From assembly GCF_001625595.1 (NCBI RefSeq), contig NZ_AUXT01000181.1, positions 62,001 through 126,000 on the forward strand: DNA of 64,000 nucleotides, read 5' to 3'. Under the pieces are notes generated by a model. The model saw only the letters and a list, made by a program, of their open reading frames with translations, searched no databases and had not been told where the DNA came from. The stretch comes from Pseudoalteromonas luteoviolacea NCIMB 1942 (GTDB taxonomy: Bacteria > Pseudomonadota > Gammaproteobacteria > Enterobacterales > Alteromonadaceae). Positions 1-8,129 of this stretch are shown in pieces. Position 1 is the stretch's first letter. Each line of letters begins with the position of its first letter. Position numbers and translations under genes: made by a program.

Positions 1-548
1 TTAATAACTGCCGCCTTTGTTACAAACAATTTGGTTATGAACCTCGACCTGTAGTGCAAGGTTCTAAGTCGGCAAAGATACTCATTGCTGGGCAAGCGCC
101 TAGTCTGAGTGTGCATAGAATAGGTAAGCCTTTTGATGATGCGAGCGGTAAACGTTTAAGAATGTGGTTGGGAGTGAACGAGGCGCAGTTTTATGACCCG
201 AGTTTGTTTGCAATTGTACCTATGGCTTTTTGTTATCCCGGAAAAGGAAAAAGTGGTGACAATCCTCCGCCGAAGATATGTGCACAGACTTGGCGAGAAA
301 AAGTGTTGAGAGAATTTATTGACGTAGAGTTTACGATTTTGATTGGGCAGTACGCACAATCATATCATTTAGACGATTTCAATAATGTGACAAAAAGTAC
401 TCAGCAATGGTCGAGGTATTTGCCGTCAAAAATCGCGATACCACATCCAAGTCCGCGTAACTTTCATTGGTTGAAAAGTAACCCATGGTTTGAGACTGAT
501 GCAATTCCTGCATTAAAAAGGAGAGTTGAAACCATAATAAATAACTAG
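1..548 (+). CDS. Uracil-DNA glycosylase family protein, 5' end outside window
   Basis: The frame is open from the window edge (first full codon at 3) to the stop at 548, so the gene starts upstream. The GTG at 54 is internal: the preceding in-frame residues include a CRLC motif and EPRPVVQ, as in full-length family members. Seen: a GQAPS motif, then GKPFDDASGKRLRMWLG, and a C-terminal HPSPRNFHWLKSNPWF block, all typical of the short uracil-DNA glycosylase-like family. Expected role: removal of uracil from DNA or a related nucleotide-recognition function. The family is clear; the actual substrate is not shown by the sequence. Confidence 0.85.
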   Translation, partial: NNCRLCYKQFGYEPRPVVQGSKSAKILIAGQAPSLSVHRIGKPFDDASGKRLRMWLGVNEAQFYDPSLFAIVPMAFCYPGKGKSGDNPPPKICAQTWREKVLREFIDVEFTILIGQYAQSYHLDDFNNVTKSTQQWSRYLPSKIAIPHPSPRNFHWLKSNPWFETDAIPALKRRVETIINN

Positions 549-660
549 TTTATACCTACATGTAGACTTAAAGGAGTTGCCAATTTGACTTACTTCTACC
601 ATAATCGCTTCATACGTAGCGGTTTACAAAAAATAACAATTTAATTCAAAGGAACTGAAA

Positions 661-1047
661 ATGATTTATCATATATCGGGATGGAGCTCGGTAATTATTT
701 CAATGCTTGCTATCTTTCTTAGCTATCAACCTGGTGCAAACTCCGTCATTGGCTTTTATCTGTGCTTATTTGCCTTACTAGTCGCTGCATTTGCTAGCCA
801 TTTGGGACATGTACTCTACTATCGAGTCGTTTTTGCTTTATCTATTGTTAACGTGTTATTTGTAAATGATGGAACCAATATTGCCTTGCTGACGAGTCAA
901 AATAACTGGGTTTATATCGGTTCAATGTATGGTATTTATATTGTTGTTAGCAGCATTTGCGGGTTTTTAGTTAGTAGAGAAGATTTGCTAGGTAACAATC
1001 TTCGTAGAAAACAGCAAAAGCGGCAACAAAAACATACAGCGCTTTAA
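661..1047 (+). CDS. Small integral membrane protein, unknown function
   Basis: A 128-residue protein with about four hydrophobic segments (roughly residues 7-25, 28-48, 52-68 and 84-104) and a strongly basic, Gln/Lys/Arg-rich C-terminal tail (RRKQQKRQQK). The start is supported by AAAGGA about 8 bases upstream. I do not recognise the family. It stands alone, about 110 bases after the glycosylase gene, with a long non-coding stretch behind it. The topology suggests an inner-membrane protein with a cytoplasmic positive tail (inference). Confidence 0.6.
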   Translation: MIYHISGWSSVIISMLAIFLSYQPGANSVIGFYLCLFALLVAAFASHLGHVLYYRVVFALSIVNVLFVNDGTNIALLTSQNNWVYIGSMYGIYIVVSSICGFLVSREDLLGNNLRRKQQKRQQKHTAL

Positions 1048-1427
1048 CGCAGATAAAATTAGCCTTGACTGTGAAAGACTGTAAATGTGCATCTTTTTGC
1101 ATTTTTACAATTTATATGGCTGTGTAAGCTTTGATCGTATCAGCTAAGTAAAGCTGAGAGTCTCGTTATCATACTGAGCTAAACGTGCGTTGAAGCTTTG
1201 ATGTTTTCTACAGTATAAATATTTGTTTCCCCAATTATTTCTTTGAAATTTATACGTATTCTATTATGTGATTTTACCCTCCTTCACTACACTTATCTTA
1301 CGAATTAGAAAAACTTAGTTAGCTCAGTGACACTGTCTAACCTCTGGTAAGTTCTTCAAATCTCGGTCAATGAATAAATATTTAAGCCGGCAGAGCTTAA
1401 AATTAACGCAGTTGTTAAGGAGTCTAC
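1048..1427. other. Non-coding stretch
   Basis: About 380 AT-rich bases without a convincing ORF on either strand. I see no tRNA-like fold, strong terminator or repeat. It presumably contains the promoter of the downstream DUF2314 gene, but no clear -35/-10 pair stands out. Confidence 0.5.
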
Positions 1428-1922
1428 ATGTATTGGGGTTTACTCATTGTCGCTGTGCTTTTAGGGTTATGGTTGCATTATCGATATAGCTCATCGTCAG
1501 AAATGTTTCCACCGCTTGAAACAGATCCCGATGACCCACTGTTGTTAGAAGCGGTTGAACTTGCGAAGGAATCGATAGACGAATTCAAAACATTATTTTT
1601 AAAATATCCAAAAGATGCATTTGTAAAATTAGGTTTTGAAAGTGACCATGGTGTGGTTGAGCATTTAGGGGCTCACGTTGAAACAATCAAGGGAGATGAA
1701 GTCAGTGTATTTCTTGTGACTCCCCCAATTACGCACAGTAAAAAAATGGCCCACAACTTTGTCTGTCAGCTCGATGACATTGAAGATTGGCAAATCACAG
1801 ATGATATGGGCAACATTTATGGTGGATTTATTCAGCGCGCCATGTTTACGATTGCACAGCGAGACGGCATAGATTTACCGCCTGAGCTAAATGCAATGAA
1901 GGAAAAGTATTTAGATCTTTAA
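1428..1922 (+). CDS. DUF2314 (YegJ-like) domain protein
   Basis: 164 residues. An N-terminal membrane anchor (residues 1-16, MYWGLLIVAVLLGLW) is followed by an acidic linker and a DUF2314 domain (about 45-155), recognisable from the YPKDAFVKLGF start, the HLGAHVE block and the DIEDWQITDDMGNIYGGF segment. A good AAGGAG site precedes the ATG. The domain occurs in proteins of unknown function and is usually periplasmic or cytoplasmic depending on the anchor. The stop overlaps the end of the convergent acetyltransferase gene by a few bases. Confidence 0.7.
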   Translation: MYWGLLIVAVLLGLWLHYRYSSSSEMFPPLETDPDDPLLLEAVELAKESIDEFKTLFLKYPKDAFVKLGFESDHGVVEHLGAHVETIKGDEVSVFLVTPPITHSKKMAHNFVCQLDDIEDWQITDDMGNIYGGFIQRAMFTIAQRDGIDLPPELNAMKEKYLDL

Positions 1923-2401
1923 GGTTGCTCTGCAAATTCCTTAAGGGCCTGGCCTGTAAGGCGGTATATGATCCACTCGTCTTGTGGCTCTGCCCCGATG
2001 CTTTGATAAAAGTCGATAGCGGGCTTGTTCCAATCCAAAACAACCCACTCAAATCTTCCACAGTCTTTCTGTACAGCCAGTTGTGCTAAATGCTTCATTA
2101 AAGCTTTACCAGCACCAACGCCTCGTCTATCTTGCGCTACATAGAGATCTTCGAGGTATAAGCCATATTTACCCAGCCAAGTTGAATAGTTGAAGAAATA
2201 TACTGCGAATCCGATTGCTTCACCCTCTTGCTCACAAATTACCGCATGTGCACGTACATCTTCCCCAAACAGTTTAGTTTCAATTTCTTGTACAGTGTTA
2301 AGTACAGCATCTGGCTCTTTTTCGTATATGGCAAGTTCGCTGATAAAGTGCAGTATTGTTGCAGCGTCTTGCTTTTGGGCTGGGCGTATTGTTAAGTTCA
2401 T
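1919..2401 (-). CDS. GNAT acetyltransferase, diamine (SSAT-like) type
   Basis: The start is placed at the ATG at 2401 (MNLTIRPAQ), because the upstream part of the longer frame is not conserved-looking; that gives 160 residues. The acetyl-CoA signature DRRGVGAGKALM and the following CGRFEWVVLDWNKPAIDFYQSIGA block match diamine/spermidine N-acetyltransferases of the SSAT family. Expected reaction: acetylation of a small polyamine or thialysine-like amine by acetyl-CoA in the cytoplasm. It is divergent from the broken LysR gene at 2506, which may once have regulated it (inference). Confidence 0.82.
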   Translation of the reverse strand: MNLTIRPAQKQDAATILHFISELAIYEKEPDAVLNTVQEIETKLFGEDVRAHAVICEQEGEAIGFAVYFFNYSTWLGKYGLYLEDLYVAQDRRGVGAGKALMKHLAQLAVQKDCGRFEWVVLDWNKPAIDFYQSIGAEPQDEWIIYRLTGQALKEFAEQP

Positions 2402-2505
2402 AATTGTTCGTTCTCTGTAATAATTGACTTCGCTTTGTATCAGTGTAATGGTTAGTTTGTTATGAATAAAGTGCATGTTTTGCACACGCTGTATGCATAT
2501 AATAC

Positions 2506-3411
2506 ATGAGTAATATCCCTAATATTGATTTAAACCTACTCAAGCTGTTAGCAGTATTGTATGAGGCAGGATCAGTAACGCAAACAGCGCAAGTTTCACA
2601 TATGAGTCAGTCTGCTTGTAGCCATGAGTTGACGCGCTTAAGAGAGCGTCTAAATGATGAGCTATTTGTCAGAGTTAACAATAAAATGTTAGCGACAAAC
2701 TATGCCCATCGACTTGCCAATGAGGTACTCCCTGCTTTAAAAGTGATCTCCCAAGGGCTAAAAGAGTCGAAGGAGTATGACCCAGCTTACAGGTATCACT
2801 TTACAATCGTAGCCACTGATTACACGGCTTGGTGCTTAAAACCTTTTTTGAGCTATTTGCTGACAAAATTCAACAATATATCTGTACAAGTTATACAGCT
2901 TGAACAACGGCTCCCAATTCAGGCACTTAAATAACTTCAGTTGGATATTGTGTGTGGGTTTGCACATAAACAAGAGAAGTCAGAGAGTTTAGCTCAGCTC
3001 AATTGGCTTTAAGTAGAGTATGTTACGCTAAGCTGCCAGCGCATAAGCCCTAGTTTAAACCTAACAATAAAAGCTTTTTTAGAACGCAGTCATGTAGTGA
3101 TAGTTCCATGGAACGAGTCTCGGGGCATTGTTGACAAAACCCTAGCACAGCAAAAAAAGTGAGGCGAGTGATACTTTCAACGCCTCATGTGCTGGTTGCG
3201 CCTACCTGTTTACAAAATACCGACTGGCTGCTTACAATGGCCCGCCAAATATGCTGAGGAAATCGCACCTAGGTTGAAGTTAACAATCCATTCTCCTCCT
3301 TTGAAAATACCAAATTATCATGTGAAGCTTTATTGATATCGTACTCGGCAACACAATCCCAAATTGCAGTGGTTTATTGAACAGTTCCGACGATTTCACA
3401 TACCGGGTTAA
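2506..3411 (+). pseudogene. LysR-family regulator, broken by stops and a frameshift
   Basis: The first 142 codons give a normal LysR N-terminus: HTH with SVTQTAQVSHMSQSACSHEL, then the start of the effector domain. A TAA at 2932 interrupts it. The same frame continues with LQLDIVCGF, where the family has its ...LDIxxG segment. Further LysR-like pieces follow: APTCLQNTDWLLTMARQI, then after a frame change and a TGA the C-terminal KLQWFIEQF. The whole relic spans 302 codons, the usual LysR length. There are at least two nonsense mutations and one frameshift, so it is not functional. It faces the acetyltransferase gene at 2401 head to head. Confidence 0.85.
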
Positions 3412-3524
3412 GGTTTTTATTCGGTTCAAACACGGCCCTATATATAGTGAAATAAATGATGTGGTAGTGAACGGAATCAATGCTGTCTGCGTATAAGCTT
3501 TAAAAATTTATACATGGACTTAGA

Positions 3525-4052
3525 ATGACTCAAGTTAAATTAAGCGTGGCCGCGCTAATGGTGCTACTTAGTAGCGTAGTTCATAGTGCAAGCTTGGAAC
3601 CCAATGGGGTTAAAAAAGGTATGACACAAGTAGGTCAAACCGCGCGTATGACTTATCTGTTTTGGGATGTATATGACATCAGCCTTTATACTGCTTCAGG
3701 CCAATATGAACCGTCAGCCCCTTTTGTTTTACAGCTAACTTACTTACGAAACCTCAGTGGAGAGGACATTGCAGAGCGCTCTTTAGAAGAAATGGAGAAA
3801 CAGGGCTTTCGAGATGAAGAAATGGGCAGAGTTTGGCTTGAACGAATGAAAAACATTTTCCCTAATGTCGAAAATAACTACTCGCTTTACGGCTTGCGAA
3901 CGCCCAGCGGAACCGCACAGTTTTACAACTCTGAAAAGCTGTTGGGGGAAATTGAAGACCCACTGTTTACGAAATGGTTTTTCGATATTTGGCTTGGTGA
4001 TAAAACTTCTGAGCCAAAAATGAGACTTAAGTTACTGGGAGGTAAGTCATGA
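3525..4052 (+). CDS. Chalcone-isomerase-like periplasmic protein
   Basis: 175 residues with a signal peptide (about 1-21, ending VVHSAS). The mature part carries the bacterial chalcone-isomerase-like pattern: KKGMTQVGQTARMTYLFWDVYDISLY, then a helical LSGEDIAERSLEEMEKQGF region and a C-terminal WFFDIWLGDK block. No chalcone isomerase activity should be assumed; the bacterial family is thought to bind lipid-like ligands. It overlaps the next gene by ATGA, so the two are translationally coupled. The pair is usually found in a longer membrane-lipid/light-response cluster with a cyclopropane synthase-like enzyme, which is absent here. Confidence 0.75.
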   Translation: MTQVKLSVAALMVLLSSVVHSASLEPNGVKKGMTQVGQTARMTYLFWDVYDISLYTASGQYEPSAPFVLQLTYLRNLSGEDIAERSLEEMEKQGFRDEEMGRVWLERMKNIFPNVENNYSLYGLRTPSGTAQFYNSEKLLGEIEDPLFTKWFFDIWLGDKTSEPKMRLKLLGGKS

Positions 4053-4612
4053 AGCAGCTATTGATAATTTGTTCCCTAGTCTTTCTATCTGCTTGCCAAT
4101 CATCAGTGCAAAGCGATGAGTACAAAGTAATATCGCCTAATATAGACGTGTTTACTTTCTTTAGTGGACAGGTTTATGCATGGGGTATTGTACAAAATCG
4201 AAGCGGACAACTAGTTCAAAGGTTCAAAGTAGATATAAAAGGCGAGATTGGCCAAGACAATACGCTGATACTAGACGAAACATTTTCATATGGATATGGT
4301 GAAGGCGTAAAGCACCGAGTGTGGCGTATATCAAAACAGGGCCAAGGCTTTACAGGTGATGCCAACGATATAGCGACACAAGCTGTCGGGGATGTATTTG
4401 GTAACGCTTTGAGATGGCAGTATGAAATGGATTTGCCTGTCGATGATACAACGTATAGAGTGGCATTTGATGATTGGATGTGGGCTTTTGATAAATGTAC
4501 ATTGATGAATCGTTCATACATCAAAAAATTCGGGCTGGTGGTCGCTGAAGTGACAATTTTTATGCAGAATCAGGAGCTACCTCTTGGCTGTACAGGGGCT
4601 TTACACCCATAG
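4049..4612 (+). CDS. DUF3833 lipoprotein
   Basis: 187 residues. The signal peptide ends in a lipobox, LSAC, with Cys16 as the lipidation site. The rest matches DUF3833: the FFSGQVYAWGIVQNRSGQLVQRF opening, DETFSYGYGEG and the DDWMWAFDKCTLMNRSYIKKFG block. Function is unknown; it is likely anchored in the outer membrane facing the periplasm. It is co-translated with the chalcone-isomerase-like protein, so the two probably act together on a lipid or envelope substrate (inference). Confidence 0.8.
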   Translation: MKQLLIICSLVFLSACQSSVQSDEYKVISPNIDVFTFFSGQVYAWGIVQNRSGQLVQRFKVDIKGEIGQDNTLILDETFSYGYGEGVKHRVWRISKQGQGFTGDANDIATQAVGDVFGNALRWQYEMDLPVDDTTYRVAFDDWMWAFDKCTLMNRSYIKKFGLVVAEVTIFMQNQELPLGCTGALHP

Positions 4613-4633
4613 ATATGCACATGTAATTGCTTA

Positions 4634-4666
4634 AAGGCGTATTCATACCTTGAAGCGCCTTATTCT
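4634..4666 (+). terminator. Possible intrinsic terminator after the DUF3833 gene
   Basis: Inverted repeat AAGGCG (4634-4639) / CGCCTT (4656-4661), with a 16-base loop and a short T-containing tail. The stem is short, so confidence is low. Confidence 0.35.
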
Positions 4667-4739
4667 GATGAGGCTGTTTGTTAACCCGTTTTTGAATCAA
4701 AGTTAAACTAAGTGTGACTTTGTTATGCCAGAGCGAATA

Positions 4740-5057
4740 TCATAATTTTCCTTCCATATAGCGGTCGATTTCATGAGCTATATGTGTTTCGATCTCTTCT
4801 TCTAAGTCAGCCTTTGACGTATTGTGCATTTCGACAACTCGATTCGCTTGTTCTGCTTTCAGTAGCTTATTTTTAAGTCGATACTCCCATTCTGGCAACG
4901 TTTTATCATACCTAGGTACAACGCTAACGATGGCAAAATGATTTTGCCAAGGCGAGGTATTTTCTTTTTGGCAAAAAGTCTCAATATGATCTTTGCCTTG
5001 CGGCCCCATACATCCTGGTTCAAGACGCAGCTGGATACAAACCTGTAAATCGCTCAT
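4740..5057 (-). CDS. Hypothetical protein, 105 residues
   Basis: The start codon has a GAGGAG site just upstream on the minus strand, supporting a real gene. The protein is hydrophilic, without signal peptide or membrane segment. The second half (about 65-100) is highly charged and predicted helical (KLLKAEQANRVVEM, then LEEEIETHIAHEIDRYMEG). The N-terminus has CIQLRLEPGCMGPQGKDHIE, which looks like a conserved motif, but I do not recognise the family. It is a single gene with free flanks on both sides. Confidence 0.6.
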   Translation of the reverse strand: MSDLQVCIQLRLEPGCMGPQGKDHIETFCQKENTSPWQNHFAIVSVVPRYDKTLPEWEYRLKNKLLKAEQANRVVEMHNTSKADLEEEIETHIAHEIDRYMEGKL

Positions 5058-5185
5058 AAACTCTCCTCACATCATAGTTTATTTGAGTCTAGCTATTTTC
5101 ATCGAAATTTAAAACACCGAGAAACGTTTACTTTAGCGCAAAGTACTACTCATATATTGATTTAAGATAACGCCAATATGCATTC

Positions 5186-6148
5186 TCATAAATGATGGTG
5201 CTGTTGTCTGAAATGTTGCGGGCTTATTTGCGCTACTTTGGTAAATACACGCCTAAATTGTCTACTGCTTGAGTAGCCACAGTTTTGTGCAACCCATTCA
5301 ACACTTTGGTTGCTGCATTGTAATAACTGCTTAGCGTGGCCTACTTTTATGTGTTCTAAATATGCGTGAGGCGTAATGCCCAAATGCAGCGTAAATAATC
5401 GACTAAGCTGCCGTTGAGAAAGGCACGCTATGTTCGCTAGCTGATCGAGGGAATAGTTTTTCTCAACATTGTTGCAAATTTCATCCTGAATTTTGTGGAT
5501 ACCACGATGCATATGATTGCGAAATTGTAACCAACTACTGAGTTGCGGGTCTTGGCCAGTACGGCGAAAGTACACCAGCATCTCTCGCGCAACTTGCGCG
5601 CCAATGTGCTCGCCGTATCGAGTCGTTATGTAATAAAGCGTCATATCTATACCAGAGCTTATTCCAGCACTACTAATGAGGTTATCGTCTTCGACAAAAA
5701 TACGATTTTCTAAGGCTTGGCATTCTGGAAAGGCAGCACGCATTTTATCGATAAGTCCGTAATGTGTTGTGTACGACTTTTTGCCCAGCAAACCGGCTTT
5801 TGCTGCGAGTAATGCGCCGGAACATATCGTCAATATGGTATGGCGATCTACCTTTTTCTTTAACCAGCATATTGTTTCAATTGCGTCGTCAGTGGTGTAG
5901 GCTGTAAAGGCCTTATTACAACCCGGTAAGACAATAATATCCTCGGGTTGTAAGTGCTCGGGAAGCGGGTCGAGGTTTTGTAATTGTAGGCCGCCGTCGA
6001 AAGTAAACTGTTGAGATGCACTGACATACCTAATCTCGAGAGATACGCCCAAGCGCCTTGCTTCCAAAAATACTTGGAGGGGCCCTGCAAAGTCCAGTGG
6101 CAGGGTATCAGATAATAAAACAAAATAAATTGTCACTTGTTTCCCCAT
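5186..6148 (-). CDS. GlxA-type transcriptional regulator (DJ-1/PfpI plus AraC HTH)
   Basis: 320 residues. The N-terminal DJ-1/PfpI domain (about 5-185) keeps the elbow ILTICSGALLAAKAGLLGKK with its cysteine. The C-terminal AraC-type double HTH (about 215-315) contains LSQRQLSRLFTLHLGITPHAYLEHIK and the usual CGYSSSRQFRRVF segment. It is the standard GlxA/FtrA-like architecture in which the DJ-1 domain probably senses a small ligand. It lies 132 bases downstream of, and on the same strand as, an isochorismatase-like hydrolase, a common pairing; it probably controls that gene (inference). Confidence 0.88.
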   Translation of the reverse strand: MGKQVTIYFVLLSDTLPLDFAGPLQVFLEARRLGVSLEIRYVSASQQFTFDGGLQLQNLDPLPEHLQPEDIIVLPGCNKAFTAYTTDDAIETICWLKKKVDRHTILTICSGALLAAKAGLLGKKSYTTHYGLIDKMRAAFPECQALENRIFVEDDNLISSAGISSGIDMTLYYITTRYGEHIGAQVAREMLVYFRRTGQDPQLSSWLQFRNHMHRGIHKIQDEICNNVEKNYSLDQLANIACLSQRQLSRLFTLHLGITPHAYLEHIKVGHAKQLLQCSNQSVEWVAQNCGYSSSRQFRRVFTKVAQISPQHFRQQHHHL

Positions 6149-6210
6149 ATTGTTTTATTGCCTTCACGCCAGCCACAGACAAATGCGTTGGCGTGACTCA
6201 CCTTAACACC

Positions 6211-6257
6211 AATTAGCCGACTTATTCACCTGCAATGTGAGGCTGAGACGGCTAATT
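6211..6257. repeat. Inverted repeat between hydrolase and GlxA-type regulator
   Basis: A perfect 9-base inverted repeat AATTAGCCG (6211-6219) / CGGCTAATT (6249-6257) with a 29-base spacer, lying between the hydrolase gene and the regulator. The T run lies on the plus-strand side. It could be an operator for the neighbouring regulator or a weak attenuator. The sequence does not decide. Confidence 0.4.
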
Positions 6258-6280
6258 TTTGATGCACTGTGGTGATCGCA

Positions 6281-6832
6281 TTAATAATCGGAATGAGCAT
6301 GAATTGAAGCAAAACGTTTGGCAAGGACTAAATTTGTTCTCGCTTGAATCTCTTTAGCAGAATACTGTGTATCTGTATCTGTATCTGTAACTGGGCAGTG
6401 CATGTCAAAAGTGAGTGTGGTATCTGTGACAAACTCCACCTTAAAACCTAAATCAAACGCTACCCGTGCAGTTGTTTCGCAACACTGTTCAGTGCGGATC
6501 CCGGTTATAACAATCGTATCAATCCCACTGCGTTTAAGCCAAGTAGCAAGACCGGTATCCGTAAACGCATTGTGCACAGATTTGTAAAAGACTTTAGTAA
6601 ATTCTTGTGGCAAAAAGGCCATTGGTTTTACGAGCCCAGTTTTTGGATTGAATGGACTGTCATCTGCATCCTCCCTGCTATGAAGAATTTTCACGATGGG
6701 TTGGTTATCTACTTTAAATTTATCAACGAGGCTTAAAAGGTTCTTTTTAAATGTGTCAAAGCCATTGTCCTGCCAGTAATCGGTTTCAAAGAACGAGTCT
6801 TGTGTGTCTATGATGATAAGTGCTTTTGTCAT
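6281..6832 (-). CDS. Isochorismatase-family cysteine hydrolase
   Basis: 183 residues. The catalytic triad of the family is visible: Asp9 (ALIIIDTQDSFF), Lys84 (FYKSVHNAF) and Cys117 in GIRTEQCCETTAR. These enzymes hydrolyse amide or vinyl-ether bonds in small molecules (nicotinamidase/isochorismatase superfamily); the substrate cannot be read from sequence. Near the C-terminus a hexanucleotide repeat encodes TDTDTD, an unusual insertion. It is probably transcribed with, or regulated by, the GlxA-type protein immediately downstream. Confidence 0.82.
   Translation of the reverse strand: MTKALIIIDTQDSFFETDYWQDNGFDTFKKNLLSLVDKFKVDNQPIVKILHSREDADDSPFNPKTGLVKPMAFLPQEFTKVFYKSVHNAFTDTGLATWLKRSGIDTIVITGIRTEQCCETTARVAFDLGFKVEFVTDTTLTFDMHCPVTDTDTDTQYSAKEIQARTNLVLAKRFASIHAHSDY
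6370..6393. repeat. TATCTG hexanucleotide tandem repeat in coding sequence
   Basis: Three perfect TATCTG copies plus one variant (TAACTG), read on the minus strand as alternating Thr-Asp. Changes in copy number would stay in frame. Confidence 0.8.
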
Positions 6833-7333
6833 GTTGAGCTCCTAATTAGGGGGTTGTTGCTAAACAATATAAACGCTGTTTGGAAGCGCGTAGATACAAG
6901 ATCCTGACAATAAGAGGACACATTAAGACATGCTTATATAGAGAGTGAGTTTTATACAGCTTTGTGTTGGCAAATGGGCTTTTGTCTATACAAAACGAAG
7001 AACGTATGTCTAAAAATAAAGGCATATACTTAATTGTGTGTATTGGTAAGACCAAAAGAGACGAATTTATTGTGCCACTACAGTTGGATATCGTCTCATC
7101 GCAGAGATAAGAAAATTCAGTAACAGGTCTGCCAATAACCACATAGCAAAAACAACACAAAGGAGCTTATAATCGCGAAAAGAATGGAAGGGGCAGCACA
7201 AAACCGATTTTGAACTTTAATTGATACCCGTTTCGATATAGGACATCTAAGAAAGTAGTCAGTTTGTTGCTGTAATCACCTTTTAAACTTTGTTTTTACA
7301 TCTACACTTTAAGTGACATTAGGATGAAAAAGC
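6833..7333. other. Long intergenic region, no supported gene
   Basis: About 500 bases between divergent genes. A 104-codon open frame on the minus strand (6846-7160) exists, but it is Cys/Leu-rich, has no family resemblance and no clear ribosome site. The plus frames are interrupted. It may be decayed coding DNA plus two divergent promoters. Close to the right end is the ribosome site of the solute-binding protein gene (AGGATGA). Confidence 0.45.
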
Positions 7334-8086
7334 ATGCAGACTATCAAGACCCTCTTATTGGGAATAATGCTTTTTAGCATTCATGCAAAGGCCAAAGATC
7401 CCAAACTGATATGGTTTACCGAAGACTATCCACCGTTCAATTATCATGTGAACGGCAATGTGGAAGGCATAGCAATTAATGCGTTAAAGACGATATATCG
7501 AGATCTCAATTGGAATTTTGATGAAAATGAGGTCATGCTATTGCCTTGGCCTAGGGCTTACCATATGACCCTCTCAAACCACAATGCATGTATATTTTCA
7601 ATGACCTACACAGAAGAGCGAGCCAAACTTTTTCAGTTTGTTGGGCCCGCAATGGATAACCATGTTGCGATTATTGGTCATAAAGAAACCAAGTATCAGT
7701 TGTCTGATTTAAACAGTTTGGGCGAGCTTAAAGTGGGGGTTGTGAAAAATGACATCGGTCATCAACTGTTGCGTCAAGCGGGGGTGAGTAAAGAAAGCTT
7801 GGTATTTTTGGCATCTGGCTTTGAATTAGTACAAATGCTTAAACTAAAGCGTATTGATTTGATTGCATATGGGGATGTAATTGCAAGATATCAGTTTAAG
7901 CGCGCAGGTATTGATCCCTCTCACTACCGTATCGTTTTGCCATTGAGGTCTTCATATTTAGGCTTTGCCTGTAATCAAGGTGTGAGAAAGCGCTTGATTG
8001 ATCAAATGAATGAAGCATTGAAAGCGATTAGGCAGCGCCAGCCAGAAATTTTTAACCCAGAATATTTTTATTCAAAGTCGGAATGA
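7334..8086 (+). CDS. Periplasmic amino-acid-type solute-binding protein
   Basis: 250 residues. A signal peptide (about 1-20, ending HAKAKD) precedes a family-3 extracellular solute-binding fold: WFTEDYPPFNYHVNGNVEGIAINAL opening, LLPWPRAYHMT, then the MTYTEERAKLFQFVGP hinge block. No permease or ATPase is adjacent, so it belongs to the stand-alone group common in Pseudoalteromonas and Vibrio, whose roles are mostly unknown. A related but broken gene is at 26462-27153. Confidence 0.78.
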   Translation: MQTIKTLLLGIMLFSIHAKAKDPKLIWFTEDYPPFNYHVNGNVEGIAINALKTIYRDLNWNFDENEVMLLPWPRAYHMTLSNHNACIFSMTYTEERAKLFQFVGPAMDNHVAIIGHKETKYQLSDLNSLGELKVGVVKNDIGHQLLRQAGVSKESLVFLASGFELVQMLKLKRIDLIAYGDVIARYQFKRAGIDPSHYRIVLPLRSSYLGFACNQGVRKRLIDQMNEALKAIRQRQPEIFNPEYFYSKSE

Positions 8087-8110
8087 GTGTCGCTACTCAC
8101 TCCGGCTTTT
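8079..8110 (+). terminator. Intrinsic terminator of the solute-binding protein gene
   Basis: A 10-base stem with one mismatch, CGGAATGAGT (8079-8088) / ACTCACTCCG (8095-8104), followed by GCTTTT. It overlaps the stop codon of the upstream gene. Confidence 0.65.
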
Positions 8111-8129
8111 GTATGTTTAATCAGAACTT

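Noticed and set aside
6846-7160. 104-codon minus-strand frame in the 500-base gap
   Set aside because: Cys-rich, with no recognised motif and no good ribosome site, and the opposite strand shows no gene either. Kept only as a non-coding stretch.
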